Below are positions 33,359 through 41,142 of a stretch of 47,298 bases of DNA, piece by piece; position 1 is the stretch's first letter, and every line of letters begins with the position of its first letter. Origin of the DNA: Enterococcus_D entomosocium (GTDB taxonomy: Bacteria > Bacillota > Bacilli > Lactobacillales > Enterococcaceae); assembly GCF_030441895.1 (NCBI RefSeq), contig NZ_JARJAS010000027.1; one strand, written 5' to 3'. Below the pieces are notes generated by a model, which had not been told where the DNA came from, ran no database searches, and saw nothing but the letters and a program-made list of their open reading frames with translations. The translations under genes were made by a program, and so were the position numbers.

Positions 33359-33380
33359 ATTCATATTTGGACAGTATAGT
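33359..33380 (+). promoter_or_regulatory. Promoter of small RNA unit 2 with shared upstream element
   Basis: ATTCATATTT (33359-33368) again starts 16 bases before the -10, here TATAGT (33375-33380). As in unit 1 no consensus -35 is seen. Confidence 0.55.
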
Positions 33381-33386
33381 ATACAT

Positions 33387-33466
33387 AACCCAACAAACAA
33401 CCCTAACTAACACTTTTCATTTTTACTCCTTGCCTGTCAGCTACCCACTGACAGGCTCCTTTTTTT
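33387..33466 (+). ncRNA. Small RNA unit 2 (about 75-80 nt)
   Basis: Paralogue of unit 1, shifted by 162 bases. The 28-nt block lies at 33390-33417; ACTCCTT at 33425-33431; the terminator is GCCTGTCAG (33432-33440), loop CTACCCA, CTGACAGGC (33448-33456), then T-rich sequence. Compared with unit 1 the stem differs by paired changes (C-G to T-A in two rungs) while the loop keeps ACCCA. It lacks the ATG that unit 1 has near its 5' end. Confidence 0.7.
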
Positions 33467-33506
33467 CTTACGGGGTTTGCCGTATACTAAAGGCAGGAGG
33501 TGGCCT

Positions 33507-33866
33507 ATGACAACAGCCATTACGACAGTTGACCAATACATTGCAGCAGCTCCAGCAGAACGACAAGCGATTTTAAGAAAGGTCCGTCAAACCATCAAAG
33601 CCGTTTTACCTGAAGCGGTTGAAAAGATCAGTTATCAAATGCCTACTTATCATCAGGGAGAAACTATCGTACATTTTGCCTGCGCCAAACAGCATCTAGG
33701 CTTTTATCCCACGCCTTCTGCGATCACGGCCTTCCAAGAGGACTTACAACCATACAAGACCAGTAAAGGGGCGGTCCAGTTTTCTTTTGCACAGCCGATC
33801 CCTTACGAACTGATCGCTGTGATGACCGCTTGGCGACTCGCAGAAGTCAAAAACAAGCACGCGTAA
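33507..33866 (+). CDS. DUF1801 (YdhG-like) protein
   Basis: A 119-aa protein of the DUF1801 family: VDQYIAAAPAERQAILRKVR, then ISYQMPTYHQGETIVHFACA and KQHLGFYPTPSAI are the family landmarks. Members are small soluble proteins; one B. subtilis relative is described as an iron chaperone, but function is not general knowledge for this branch. Start ATG at 33507 seven bases after GGAGG; the longer frame upstream enters the terminator of the small RNA unit. TATACT at 33483-33488 may be its -10. Confidence 0.8.
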   Translation: MTTAITTVDQYIAAAPAERQAILRKVRQTIKAVLPEAVEKISYQMPTYHQGETIVHFACAKQHLGFYPTPSAITAFQEDLQPYKTSKGAVQFSFAQPIPYELIAVMTAWRLAEVKNKHA

Positions 33867-33869
33867 CTA

Positions 33870-33914
33870 GCAATTAAAAAACCGCTATGTCTAATGACGC
33901 AGCGGTTTTTTTGC
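33870..33914 (+). terminator. Bidirectional terminator after the DUF1801 gene
   Basis: AAAAACCGCT (33876-33885) pairs with AGCGGTTTTT (33901-33910), flanked by A and T runs, between convergent genes. Confidence 0.8.
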
Positions 33915-33929
33915 TATGCACAGGCTTGT

Positions 33930-34283
33930 TTACAAGCCGGGTTTTGTATTCAAGGTGCTAACTTTCAGCACATGATGCAGGGGAATAATCCGCAGCTGCT
34001 GACGGTCGCTTTGTAATTTCAAGACAACTTGTTCTTTTGCTACCGTTTTGCCGACGATCCAGCCGGTAACGGTTTCAAAACCACCCAATTTCTCTGTTTT
34101 TACTTGCAGCACGACCAGATGCTTGGCAGCGGCTGCCTCTTGCAGCGTTCGCCGGATTTCTTTGACTTTCTCAGACTGATTCTTCTTGTCAGCATCATCA
34201 CTGAAAAAGGTATCCAGCAACGTTGTGGATGTCATCACAATGAGTTTGCCCAATTGTTTGATGGGCGATGGTTTCTTTTCCAT
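33930..34283 (-). CDS. Hypothetical small soluble protein
   Basis: A 117-aa basic protein that I cannot place. It starts MEKKPSPIKQLGKLIVMTST, has a charged helical stretch (about residues 35-60, EKVKEIRRTLQEAAAAK) and a C-terminal part with alternating hydrophobic residues (VLQVKTEKLGGFETVTGWIV and QQLRIIPLHHVLKV) that looks like a small beta-barrel. No signal peptide or clear membrane helix. Start ATG at 34283 after AAAGGA. A promoter at 34352-34379 makes it a separate gene downstream of the phosphatase. Confidence 0.6.
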   Translation of the reverse strand: MEKKPSPIKQLGKLIVMTSTTLLDTFFSDDADKKNQSEKVKEIRRTLQEAAAAKHLVVLQVKTEKLGGFETVTGWIVGKTVAKEQVVLKLQSDRQQLRIIPLHHVLKVSTLNTKPGL

Positions 34284-34351
34284 TGGACATTCCTTTCTGC
34301 GCGTTGCAGCAGTTTCTAAAACCACACATACGTTCGCATTTCCATGGTTCT

Positions 34352-34379
34352 ATTTTAGCAAATTTTTGATAAAATACAA
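34352..34379 (-). promoter_or_regulatory. Promoter of the 117-aa hypothetical gene
   Basis: TTGTAT (34374-34379), 16-base spacer and TAAAAT (34352-34357) on the minus strand. Confidence 0.5.
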
Positions 34380-34390
34380 GCGAACACGCC

Positions 34391-34849
34391 TTATTTTTCA
34401 GAAGAAATAACCTCTAGCCAATAAGGAATCCCCTCTTGCAGCAGTTGATAGGTCTCTTCGAAATCTCCTGTATAATAAGGATCTGGTACTTCCTCAGCCT
34501 CTTTGCCAGGAACAACACTCAAATACGAACGGATCTTTGCGGTCGTATCGGCAGGTGCTAGCGCTTGAAGTGTTTCAACATTGTTCGCATCCATGCCGAT
34601 GATCCAATCAAATGTGGCAAAATCCGCTTCAGTGATCTGCCGTGAAATAAGACCGTCACTAGAGATCCCTGCTTGACGCAGTCTTTTTTTGGTTCCGGGA
34701 TGAGCAGAATGTCCGACTTCCCATGAGCTGGTCGCTGCCGAATCGATCTGCCAATCCAACTTGTGTTTTGCTATTTCTGCTTTATAAATAGCTTCTGCCA
34801 TGGGGGAACGGCAAATATTACCTAAACAAACAAATAAAACTTTCGTCAT
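34391..34849 (-). CDS. Low-molecular-weight protein tyrosine phosphatase
   Basis: A 152-aa phosphatase with the P-loop CLGNICRSPMAEAI at the N-terminus (Cys8 nucleophile, Arg14, Ser15) and the general-acid loop VPDPYYTGDFEE near residue 120. It dephosphorylates protein tyrosines or small phospho-compounds. It begins three bases after the TetR-type gene ends, with GAGGAG overlapping that stop region, so the two are one unit. No capsule or tyrosine-kinase gene is near. Confidence 0.93.
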   Translation of the reverse strand: MTKVLFVCLGNICRSPMAEAIYKAEIAKHKLDWQIDSAATSSWEVGHSAHPGTKKRLRQAGISSDGLISRQITEADFATFDWIIGMDANNVETLQALAPADTTAKIRSYLSVVPGKEAEEVPDPYYTGDFEETYQLLQEGIPYWLEVISSEK

Positions 34850-34852
34850 CGC

Positions 34853-35422
34853 TTACTGCTCCTCTTTTTCATAGATTTGGTGGCCAAAAAATTCCACATC
34901 CTTCGCCAAACGAAACAATTGCGTCGCAATCTCTAATGGGGTCTCTGGAAAGTCGTTGTGAATCCAATTTTCCAAAATGCCTCCGCAGCCGTAGGAAAAG
35001 AATCGGCTATAAAATAGAATGTCTTGTTTCGTCAATTGCTGCTCTTGATCGACCTCCAAGAACAAGCGCTGAAAAAGCGGTTCTGTGATCTGTAAAAAAC
35101 CGTTCATTAAGATCTCGCGGTCATAAGCCAGTGATTTGCGGTAAAAGGCCGGCGCTTGTTTCATTGCTTTCAGCATGCGCAAGGCGGCTTCTTCCCAGTT
35201 ATCAAGGGAGACATCTTCTGTCGTCAAAAAAATCAGGGCATCTTGCCGATAGATCCATTGGATCAAAGCTTTTTTATCAGGAAAATGGTAGTAAAACGTC
35301 TGCCGATTGACTTGCGCCTTTTCGGCGATCTCCTGTACGCTGATTTTATTCACTTCTTTGGTCTCACAAAGGGTGATCAATGTCTGGCCAATCACAGCCT
35401 TCGTTTGTTTCCCATCCATCAT
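34853..35422 (-). CDS. TetR-family regulator (DhaS-like)
   Basis: A 189-aa regulator with the helix-turn-helix at residues about 24-50 (SVQEIAEKAQVNRQTFYYHF) and a C-terminal domain with the YGCGGILENWI segment typical of the DhaS-like group. Ligand unknown. It precedes and is cotranscribed with the phosphatase. The start may be either of two adjacent ATG codons. An extended -10 (TGG-TATGAT near 35449) precedes it. The other half of the 208-base gap to 35630 is the WxL operon terminator. Confidence 0.8.
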   Translation of the reverse strand: MMDGKQTKAVIGQTLITLCETKEVNKISVQEIAEKAQVNRQTFYYHFPDKKALIQWIYRQDALIFLTTEDVSLDNWEEAALRMLKAMKQAPAFYRKSLAYDREILMNGFLQITEPLFQRLFLEVDQEQQLTKQDILFYSRFFSYGCGGILENWIHNDFPETPLEIATQLFRLAKDVEFFGHQIYEKEEQ

Positions 35423-35569
35423 AGGGCACCTCTTTTTCTTCTCTTTCTATCATACCAAATTTTCTACTAAAAAAAAATCCTATCAAATGGTCCTTTTTCA
35501 CAGACCTTATCCGAACACTTCATCAGGGCAATAGATCCCTGTGTGCTTTTTGCATATGGTAGATTTCTG

Positions 35570-35604
35570 CAAAAAACGCCTGCCTTCATTTGAGGCAGAC
35601 GCTG
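35570..35604 (-). terminator. Terminator of the WxL operon
   Basis: On the minus strand GCGTCTGCCT and AGGCAGGCGT pair around CAAATGA (35576-35602, one G-T pair) and run into six T. Confidence 0.85.
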
Positions 35605-35630
35605 CTTTCGATAGTTAAACGGCAAGATGC

Positions 35631-37091
35631 TCACTGTGCCGTTTTGGTTTGAAATTGTTCTCTGCGAATCACGCTGATTTTTTCAGTAAAATTGGCCCAA
35701 TCGATGGGTCTAGGTGGTGCTAGCCATAAAATATGGTCGATCCCCAACGCACCATAAAATGGCAGGTTTGAAAGAATCAGGTGCGTATGATCATCTGGGT
35801 AACTCTGGAATTGCACATTCAAATCGAGAATTTTTTCAATATTCTTTTTGATCATCTGGTTGTAGGAATCACCAAACGAAAAATCAACACAGACATATAA
35901 AGGAACCAAAATCTCTTTTAGTGGAATCGTAGAAACTAATAAAATTAGGTATCTAAAAAACAAAAACTCTTTATTGTTCCATAAGATCGGTCGATTACGA
36001 CTTTCTTCCAGATAGTTGCGGCAAAACGCAGCATATTCAGGATACGTCTCAAGAAAATATGTGACATCCATGTATTGGTATTCATAACGAGAACTAAAAG
36101 AAAACGACAAGAGCTGGTAATGAATCGTAGTCGTTTCGACATGAAGCAGCGCCAACGTGTCAGTGGTTAGCGAAAACTGCTGTTGGACTGCCTGAATAAA
36201 CTGCTCGTTTAATTGTTGGATATAGGTTTGTTCTTGGTCGATGTAGCTATTGTTGTCGATCAACCAGCCTTCAACGATCAAGAAGCGCAAAATATCTCGT
36301 GCCTCACGTTCTAGGACTTCTTGATCGGTGATCGTCAAGATCTCTTGTAACCAGCGCTTCAATTCTTCAATAATCACTAAATGTTTGGGTAAGACTAAAT
36401 CATTTTCCACATTGTTTTGCATGTAATGTCCTTTAGACATCCGCGCCAAAACAATGCCTAGATAATGTTTCTTGCGAATCCGCATGCGGGCAGACTGTTC
36501 TGGATTCAGCCAAGTACTTTCATTGAATCGATCAAACGTCTTTTCTTTGTCCAAGATACCTTTTGGGAAAGGGGAATGGTTCAAATAATATTCCTTCATA
36601 AAAAAGAGAAAAATAAACTCCCGAATCTCACTTTCTTCACCCACCAGCTGAAACTCTTTCGTCACTTCAATGTCGTATTCTTTCAAGATCAGTTTGAATT
36701 GTTTAAATTCTTTATAGACGGGATTATGACTTAGATAGTGATTGGTAGCAAATTCGTATAAAGAAGACAATTGCTCAAAAAAGCATTCTTTCAACATAGA
36801 AAATTTTAACGCTTGATCTAGATAATAGGTCAGTAGTGTGTCAGAAGTTGCCAGCCCGGAGGCATTCAATTTAATGACCGTCCCATCGGTCACGATCTCA
36901 AATTCCTCATTCAATCCTAGTTCATAAAAATCAAGATTCAATTCTTGAACGGTTTTGTTGATCAGAAATTCCGACATGGTCAATTGGTCCATCAATGTTT
37001 CCTTCGTTTCAGAAAGAGCGACTGCGTTTTCCAAATATTGTAGCATCATCAATTTTCGTTTGTCCGCCTTATTCAAAAATGTCACAAACAT
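35631..37091 (-). CDS. Mga-like regulator at the end of the WxL operon
   Basis: A 486-aa protein with the layout of Mga-type regulators: N-terminal winged-helix parts (about residues 10-60, LMDQLTMSEFLINKTVQELN), a central helical region (about 90-370) and a C-terminal part around 395-475. Sequence is divergent from the Mga-like protein at 31.6 kb. The gene overlaps the preceding secreted-protein gene by 23 bases, with GGAGG 11 bases before the ATG, so its expression depends on the surface operon it probably controls (inference). Confidence 0.75.
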   Translation of the reverse strand: MFVTFLNKADKRKLMMLQYLENAVALSETKETLMDQLTMSEFLINKTVQELNLDFYELGLNEEFEIVTDGTVIKLNASGLATSDTLLTYYLDQALKFSMLKECFFEQLSSLYEFATNHYLSHNPVYKEFKQFKLILKEYDIEVTKEFQLVGEESEIREFIFLFFMKEYYLNHSPFPKGILDKEKTFDRFNESTWLNPEQSARMRIRKKHYLGIVLARMSKGHYMQNNVENDLVLPKHLVIIEELKRWLQEILTITDQEVLEREARDILRFLIVEGWLIDNNSYIDQEQTYIQQLNEQFIQAVQQQFSLTTDTLALLHVETTTIHYQLLSFSFSSRYEYQYMDVTYFLETYPEYAAFCRNYLEESRNRPILWNNKEFLFFRYLILLVSTIPLKEILVPLYVCVDFSFGDSYNQMIKKNIEKILDLNVQFQSYPDDHTHLILSNLPFYGALGIDHILWLAPPRPIDWANFTEKISVIRREQFQTKTAQ

Positions 37092-37560
37092 GCGTTTTCA
37101 AGCCTCCGTTATTTTTTTGGCCATAAAGAACGTTTCCTGAAAATAAATAGCATAAGCTGGCAAGATACGAAGGTTTGTCATCCCCGTCACCATCCGTATT
37201 ATTTCCCGGCAGTGCTAAATCGACAGCCAAACGATCCGACGCAAAAACATCTTCCAACATGACTCGTTGTGCTAAGTGCTTCTGTTTTTCCAAAAAACTG
37301 CTTTCTGGAAATGCGGATTGTTCCTGTTCTTTTTTCGGAACAGGTTCCGGTTCAGGAGCCGGTGATTCTTTGGATTCTTTCTTTTCTGCAGGCGGTTCAT
37401 CTGCTTTCTCCGTAATTTCTTCTGGCGGATCCTTTGGGACGATTTCTTCTGAGGGGTCTAGCGGATTATAGATAGTCGCAAAAACAACTTGTTCTGTGAC
37501 AAGATCGATCATTCCAATAATCATGCAGGCACCAATGACAAAACCAAATCTGCGTTTCAT
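37069..37560 (-). CDS. Small secreted acidic/proline-rich protein of the WxL operon
   Basis: A 163-aa protein with a signal peptide (MKRRFGFVIGACMIIGMIDL, cleavage probably after VVFA near residue 30), then a Pro/Glu/Lys stretch (about 35-85: EEIVPKDPPEEITEKADEPP) and a C-terminal part with DLALPGNNTDGDGDDKPSYL. No family recognised; no LPXTG or WxL motif. Start ATG at 37560 after AAGGAGGG. It lies between the sortase and the Mga-like gene and overlaps the latter. Its position suggests an accessory of the surface complex. Confidence 0.65.
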   Translation of the reverse strand: MKRRFGFVIGACMIIGMIDLVTEQVVFATIYNPLDPSEEIVPKDPPEEITEKADEPPAEKKESKESPAPEPEPVPKKEQEQSAFPESSFLEKQKHLAQRVMLEDVFASDRLAVDLALPGNNTDGDGDDKPSYLASLCYLFSGNVLYGQKNNGGLKTHVCDIFE

Positions 37561-37604
37561 TTCTTCACCCTCCTTATCAACAGAGCTTCTTTTTGATGCT
37601 CTTT

Positions 37605-38414
37605 CTACGGCGCTGAACGTTTCAACAGTTTGTGAACGCCAAGCAGACATCCACTAATTATAAATAAAATAACAAATAAAAGAAACCAATTTTTTTTAGA
37701 TTGTTGTCTCCATAGCATTTCTTGTTTTTTAGCCATCACTCTCGCGTCTTGTGACGTACTGCCCATGGTCGCTGTGTTTTGCGACTGTCCGGCAGTTGCT
37801 TGCTCAACAGGAATCGCTGTCAGCACGTAGCGTTCTTCTGTTCGAGTAGGTGTGGGACAAGTAATCAATGTCAACTTTGGTGTCTGGTCATCTGTTAGAA
37901 CCGACAAGTCGGATTCATCTACGACTTTTTTATCGATAATAATATACTGCTGGCGTTCCTCGAGGTAGGTTACGGACACTTCCATCCCCACCTGTGCTTC
38001 TAGCAATTGACCAAATAACAAACTTTGTCTACCGAGATGATGCCCTAAAACGACAAAATTGTTATTTTTTAACAAACGTTCCGGAAACATCACGACACCG
38101 CCTTTCAGCAACTGCTGATTGGTTATCCCCACCAATAGCGGCTGCTGGAACTCGATCGCTTCAATTGCAACAAAGCCGTACCCGGTGATCGTTGCCGACT
38201 GCGGAGCCAATACATCCCCTAGAGCCGGCATTTGAATCGTTTCTTCTTCTGGAATCGTTGTCGGCAGCTGGGTCGCTATCGTCAATTCGCTTGTGCGTAA
38301 TTGCCAACTGACGATGCTTTCTTTTAAAAAAGGAAGTGCCAACAAGAGGATACCTGCGATGATCAAGCCATCGATCAAGTATTTCTCAAGGTGCTCACGC
38401 TTCATCCGTTTCAT
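37605..38414 (-). CDS. Sortase dedicated to the WxL locus
   Basis: The 269-aa transpeptidase has an N-terminal membrane helix (about 12-31), a sortase barrel with catalytic His125 in VVLGHHLGRQ, Cys186 in LTLITCPTPT and Arg195 in EERYVL, then a second hydrophobic helix near the C-terminus (about 240-262). The two-helix layout resembles class C pilin-type sortases, but there are no pilin-like partners here; the substrate is probably the small LPATG protein of the same operon. It overlaps the DUF916 gene by 20 bases. Confidence 0.88.
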   Translation of the reverse strand: MKRMKREHLEKYLIDGLIIAGILLLALPFLKESIVSWQLRTSELTIATQLPTTIPEEETIQMPALGDVLAPQSATITGYGFVAIEAIEFQQPLLVGITNQQLLKGGVVMFPERLLKNNNFVVLGHHLGRQSLLFGQLLEAQVGMEVSVTYLEERQQYIIIDKKVVDESDLSVLTDDQTPKLTLITCPTPTRTEERYVLTAIPVEQATAGQSQNTATMGSTSQDARVMAKKQEMLWRQQSKKNWFLLFVILFIISGCLLGVHKLLKRSAP

Positions 38415-39477
38415 TTTTTTTCTTTCGTCGGTACCATAAAAGCAGCAGTAAGGCGAGCAGCAGCAACAGACCGCCGATCAAGAAGTAAAGCCACGTGTAA
38501 TCTGTTTCGATCGTCACATCTTTCTTATTAAGATCACGAGCGACATCTCCCGTCACTGTGAATTCTTTTTCGAAGCTCCATTTATAGAGATAGCTTTCTT
38601 CCTCGCCTTCTTCATTCTCCACTTTGTATTGTCCTTCATCGCTTTTCCCACCGTAGGCCACGGAAGTCAACACATAGGTCCCTGCTTCTAAACGTTGTCC
38701 TTCCAAGGAGATTGGGTACGAGAAGTTTGAATTAGGTGCCATTTGCATTCGTGAGGTATCTGAAGCATACAAGACGTCACTATCACCTTTCTTCCTCACT
38801 TCATTGATCAACCGCAAGGAATTTAAGTAAGCTGCTTCAGGATTTTGCAACGTAACATTGATGGTATTGCGGGCGTTGACTTGTCCCGGTCCAACATCCA
38901 GCAGTTTTAGATCCGGCGTGACTTCTGTTGTATTTTGACGGAGTAAAATCGCAACGACATAGGCATACTCATTCTTGATGGCTAACCCTTGGTCTTCTTC
39001 ACTGTCAGCAGTATCGGTTTCCTCTGTCGTTTCTTTCAAGGTCAAACCACCGGCAATAACCCCTTCAAACGGTTCTGAAGGCATGGTGATCTTTAAGGGC
39101 AAGGTGATTTGGGATTGTTTCGGGATCGTGATCTCTTCCTCCACTTCAATCAAATCAGCCATATCATAAGGCAAGGTTTCGTCCGCTTCAATGTCGTTTT
39201 CGCCATATTCCACGACCCCGTTTAGATTCGTGGTAGCTGAAGCGATCACTGGCGCGATGACGACCTCTTGATCGGTGTCATTGCGCAATTGGACTTCTAC
39301 AGTTTGAACCGCTCCCGGCTCCATTTTCAAGTCAAAATAAGTCTTTTCTTTATCGATTTGATTCTCTGGAATCACTGGATTGACGGCAAAGTTAAATTCA
39401 GAAGCGGTTCCTATGGTTGGTACAAAAAAGAAAATACTTGCGAATAGGAGCGCCAAAAGCTGTTTGATTTTTTTCAT
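38395..39477 (-). CDS. DUF916/DUF3324 membrane-anchored WxL-partner protein
   Basis: A 360-aa protein: signal peptide (MKKIKQLLALLFASIFFFVP to about residue 25), an N-terminal DUF916 domain (about 28-150; FAVNPVIPENQIDKEKTYFD and QTVEVQLRNDTDQEVVIAPV), a DUF3324 domain (about 160-310), one C-terminal membrane helix (about 330-350) and an RRKKK tail. In WxL loci these proteins bind the WxL proteins and hold them at the peptidoglycan and membrane (CscA role in lactobacilli). A 67-base gap with a 13-bp hairpin separates it from the WxL genes. Confidence 0.9.
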   Translation of the reverse strand: MKKIKQLLALLFASIFFFVPTIGTASEFNFAVNPVIPENQIDKEKTYFDLKMEPGAVQTVEVQLRNDTDQEVVIAPVIASATTNLNGVVEYGENDIEADETLPYDMADLIEVEEEITIPKQSQITLPLKITMPSEPFEGVIAGGLTLKETTEETDTADSEEDQGLAIKNEYAYVVAILLRQNTTEVTPDLKLLDVGPGQVNARNTINVTLQNPEAAYLNSLRLINEVRKKGDSDVLYASDTSRMQMAPNSNFSYPISLEGQRLEAGTYVLTSVAYGGKSDEGQYKVENEEGEEESYLYKWSFEKEFTVTGDVARDLNKKDVTIETDYTWLYFLIGGLLLLLALLLLLWYRRKKKNETDEA

Positions 39478-39502
39478 GATGGATGTCCCTTCTTTCTATG
39501 TA

Positions 39503-39535
39503 TTCTCCTTGAACCTCGAAAGGGTTCAAGGAGAA
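39503..39535 (-). other. Strong intra-operon hairpin without T run
   Basis: TTCTCCTTGAACC (39503-39515) and GGTTCAAGGAGAA (39523-39535) pair perfectly over 13 bases with a 7-base loop, in the gap between the last WxL gene and the DUF916 gene. No T tract follows on the minus strand, so it is more likely a processing or stability element than a terminator. Confidence 0.65.
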
Positions 39536-39544
39536 AGCTGGTAC

Positions 39545-40285
39545 TTATGGGTTGGTTGGTGTGTCTGTTAGTAACCAAGTAAACGTGGTGTTGTATTGGC
39601 TGGCATATTTCGTCGTTGAGCCTGGAACTTCCAACTCAATGCTATCCATGGCTGCAGCTAAACTATCGCCCCAGCTCATTAAATAGGTCCCTGCCCCTTC
39701 GCCATCTTGGGCACTCATCACTAAGGATTGGGCACCGTTTGGATTCAATGTGATCGTTGCGCTCACATTTGATGGTTTTGGTGACAATGAAGGAGTTACT
39801 ACAGTTCCCTTCGTCAAACGAATTTGCGCAGCAGTCAATTCTTGATCTTCCGCTGTTTTGAACTGACCATTTTGGCGAACATTCAATGTCCAACCGCTCT
39901 CTGTTCCCCGATTGTCTGTCACTTGGACAAAATTCGGTCCTTCTTGATTATCACCAACTGAATCCACATATTTTTGAGTTTCCGCATGGTAGATCTCTGT
40001 TTTTGAGGTGATTTTTTGTGTGCCAAAGTAAAGGCTTGAAGCAAAATCAATCGATAGCGGTCCGTTCGTTCCTGGATTTGGTCCATCTGGGTCCGTTGGA
40101 TCCACTGGTTTGATCGGATTTTCTGGATCTGGATCTGTTGGGCTGATTGGATTGGTTGGATCTGTATTTGGTTCAAAGGTGATTTGTCCATTTGAGTTGT
40201 AATCTGCACTGTCCGCTGCTTGTGCCAGCACTGGTGCTGCTAGGCTTAAGCCTAATACTGAGAGAAATGCTAATGTTTTTTTCAT
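39545..40285 (-). CDS. WxL-domain surface protein (third paralogue)
   Basis: The 246-aa protein has a signal peptide (about 1-24), the segment DYNSNGQITFEPNTDPTNP, a Pro/Asp-rich stretch (PTDP, PENP units, about 38-75), PNPGTNGPLSIDFASSL, and a WxL domain with the two motifs GWTLNV and TWLLTD near the C-terminus. WxL domains bind peptidoglycan noncovalently. It is similar end to end to the two WxL genes upstream. Start ATG at 40285 after AAGGAG; a longer frame runs back into the preceding gene. Confidence 0.92.
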   Translation of the reverse strand: MKKTLAFLSVLGLSLAAPVLAQAADSADYNSNGQITFEPNTDPTNPISPTDPDPENPIKPVDPTDPDGPNPGTNGPLSIDFASSLYFGTQKITSKTEIYHAETQKYVDSVGDNQEGPNFVQVTDNRGTESGWTLNVRQNGQFKTAEDQELTAAQIRLTKGTVVTPSLSPKPSNVSATITLNPNGAQSLVMSAQDGEGAGTYLMSWGDSLAAAMDSIELEVPGSTTKYASQYNTTFTWLLTDTPTNP

Positions 40286-40296
40286 GTCTATACTCC

Positions 40297-41097
40297 TTAT
40301 CCTTCCGTTCCTGGTGTATCTGATAATACCCAAGTCAATGTGGTTGTGTAGCTAACGGCATCTTTTGGGGTGCTGCCTGGTACAGAAAGTGCGACTGCTT
40401 TGGTAATATCGGCTTGTACTTCTTGATCATCTTTGTCTATTTCAGTGATCGACTCAACGCTTCCCCAAGCATTGACCCATGTCCCAGCACCTGTTTGATT
40501 TGCTGCGGTCATCACCACTGATTCAGCACCGGCTGCATCCAACGTGATCGTTGCTTCTGCCACTGGAGCAGTGACGCCAATCGCATTTGATTTAACGGCA
40601 GGGCTTGTTAGAGTGATGACAGAACCAGTCAATTCTTGATTCAACGTCGATTCATTTTTGAATTGACCATTTTGCTTCACAGACAACCGCCAACCGGCAT
40701 TACTACCGCGATTATCAGTTACTTGGACATAATTGGCAGTTTTTAATGCAGAAGCTGTGCCATCGTCATTCAAGTACCCTTGTGCTCGTGCATAATAAAC
40801 TTCGTTTTTATTGGAGATTTTATTGACACCAAAATCTAAGCTAGAGGCATAATCGATCGATAACGGGCCATTTGTTCCAGGGTTTGGTCCATCGGGATCG
40901 GTTGGATCCACAGGATTGACCGGGTTTTCTGGATCTGGGTTTTCTGGATTGACTGGGTTCGTCGGATCGGTATTTGGAATAAAATCAACCGCCCCATTTG
41001 AGGTGTAAGAAGCCGCTTCGGCTGCTGAAACCTCGGTTGCTGCACTCGCTGCTGCCAATACGGCAAGACTTAAAAAGACCCATGCTGTTTTTTTCAT
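40297..41097 (-). CDS. WxL-domain surface protein (second paralogue)
   Basis: The 266-aa paralogue: signal peptide (MKKTAWVFLSLAVLAAASAA to about 25), SYTSNGAVDFIPNTDPTNP, Pro/Asp repeats, PNPGTNGPLSIDYASSL, and WxL motifs GWRLSV and TWVLSD, ending TPGTEG. The stretch VESITEIDKDDQEVQADITK before the second motif is an insertion relative to the other two. AAAGGAG precedes the ATG. Eleven bases separate it from the next WxL gene. Confidence 0.92.
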   Translation of the reverse strand: MKKTAWVFLSLAVLAAASAATEVSAAEAASYTSNGAVDFIPNTDPTNPVNPENPDPENPVNPVDPTDPDGPNPGTNGPLSIDYASSLDFGVNKISNKNEVYYARAQGYLNDDGTASALKTANYVQVTDNRGSNAGWRLSVKQNGQFKNESTLNQELTGSVITLTSPAVKSNAIGVTAPVAEATITLDAAGAESVVMTAANQTGAGTWVNAWGSVESITEIDKDDQEVQADITKAVALSVPGSTPKDAVSYTTTLTWVLSDTPGTEG

Positions 41098-41142
41098 TTC
41101 TATTTGACACTCCTTTATCTTTTTTACTGAAAATCAGTGATT

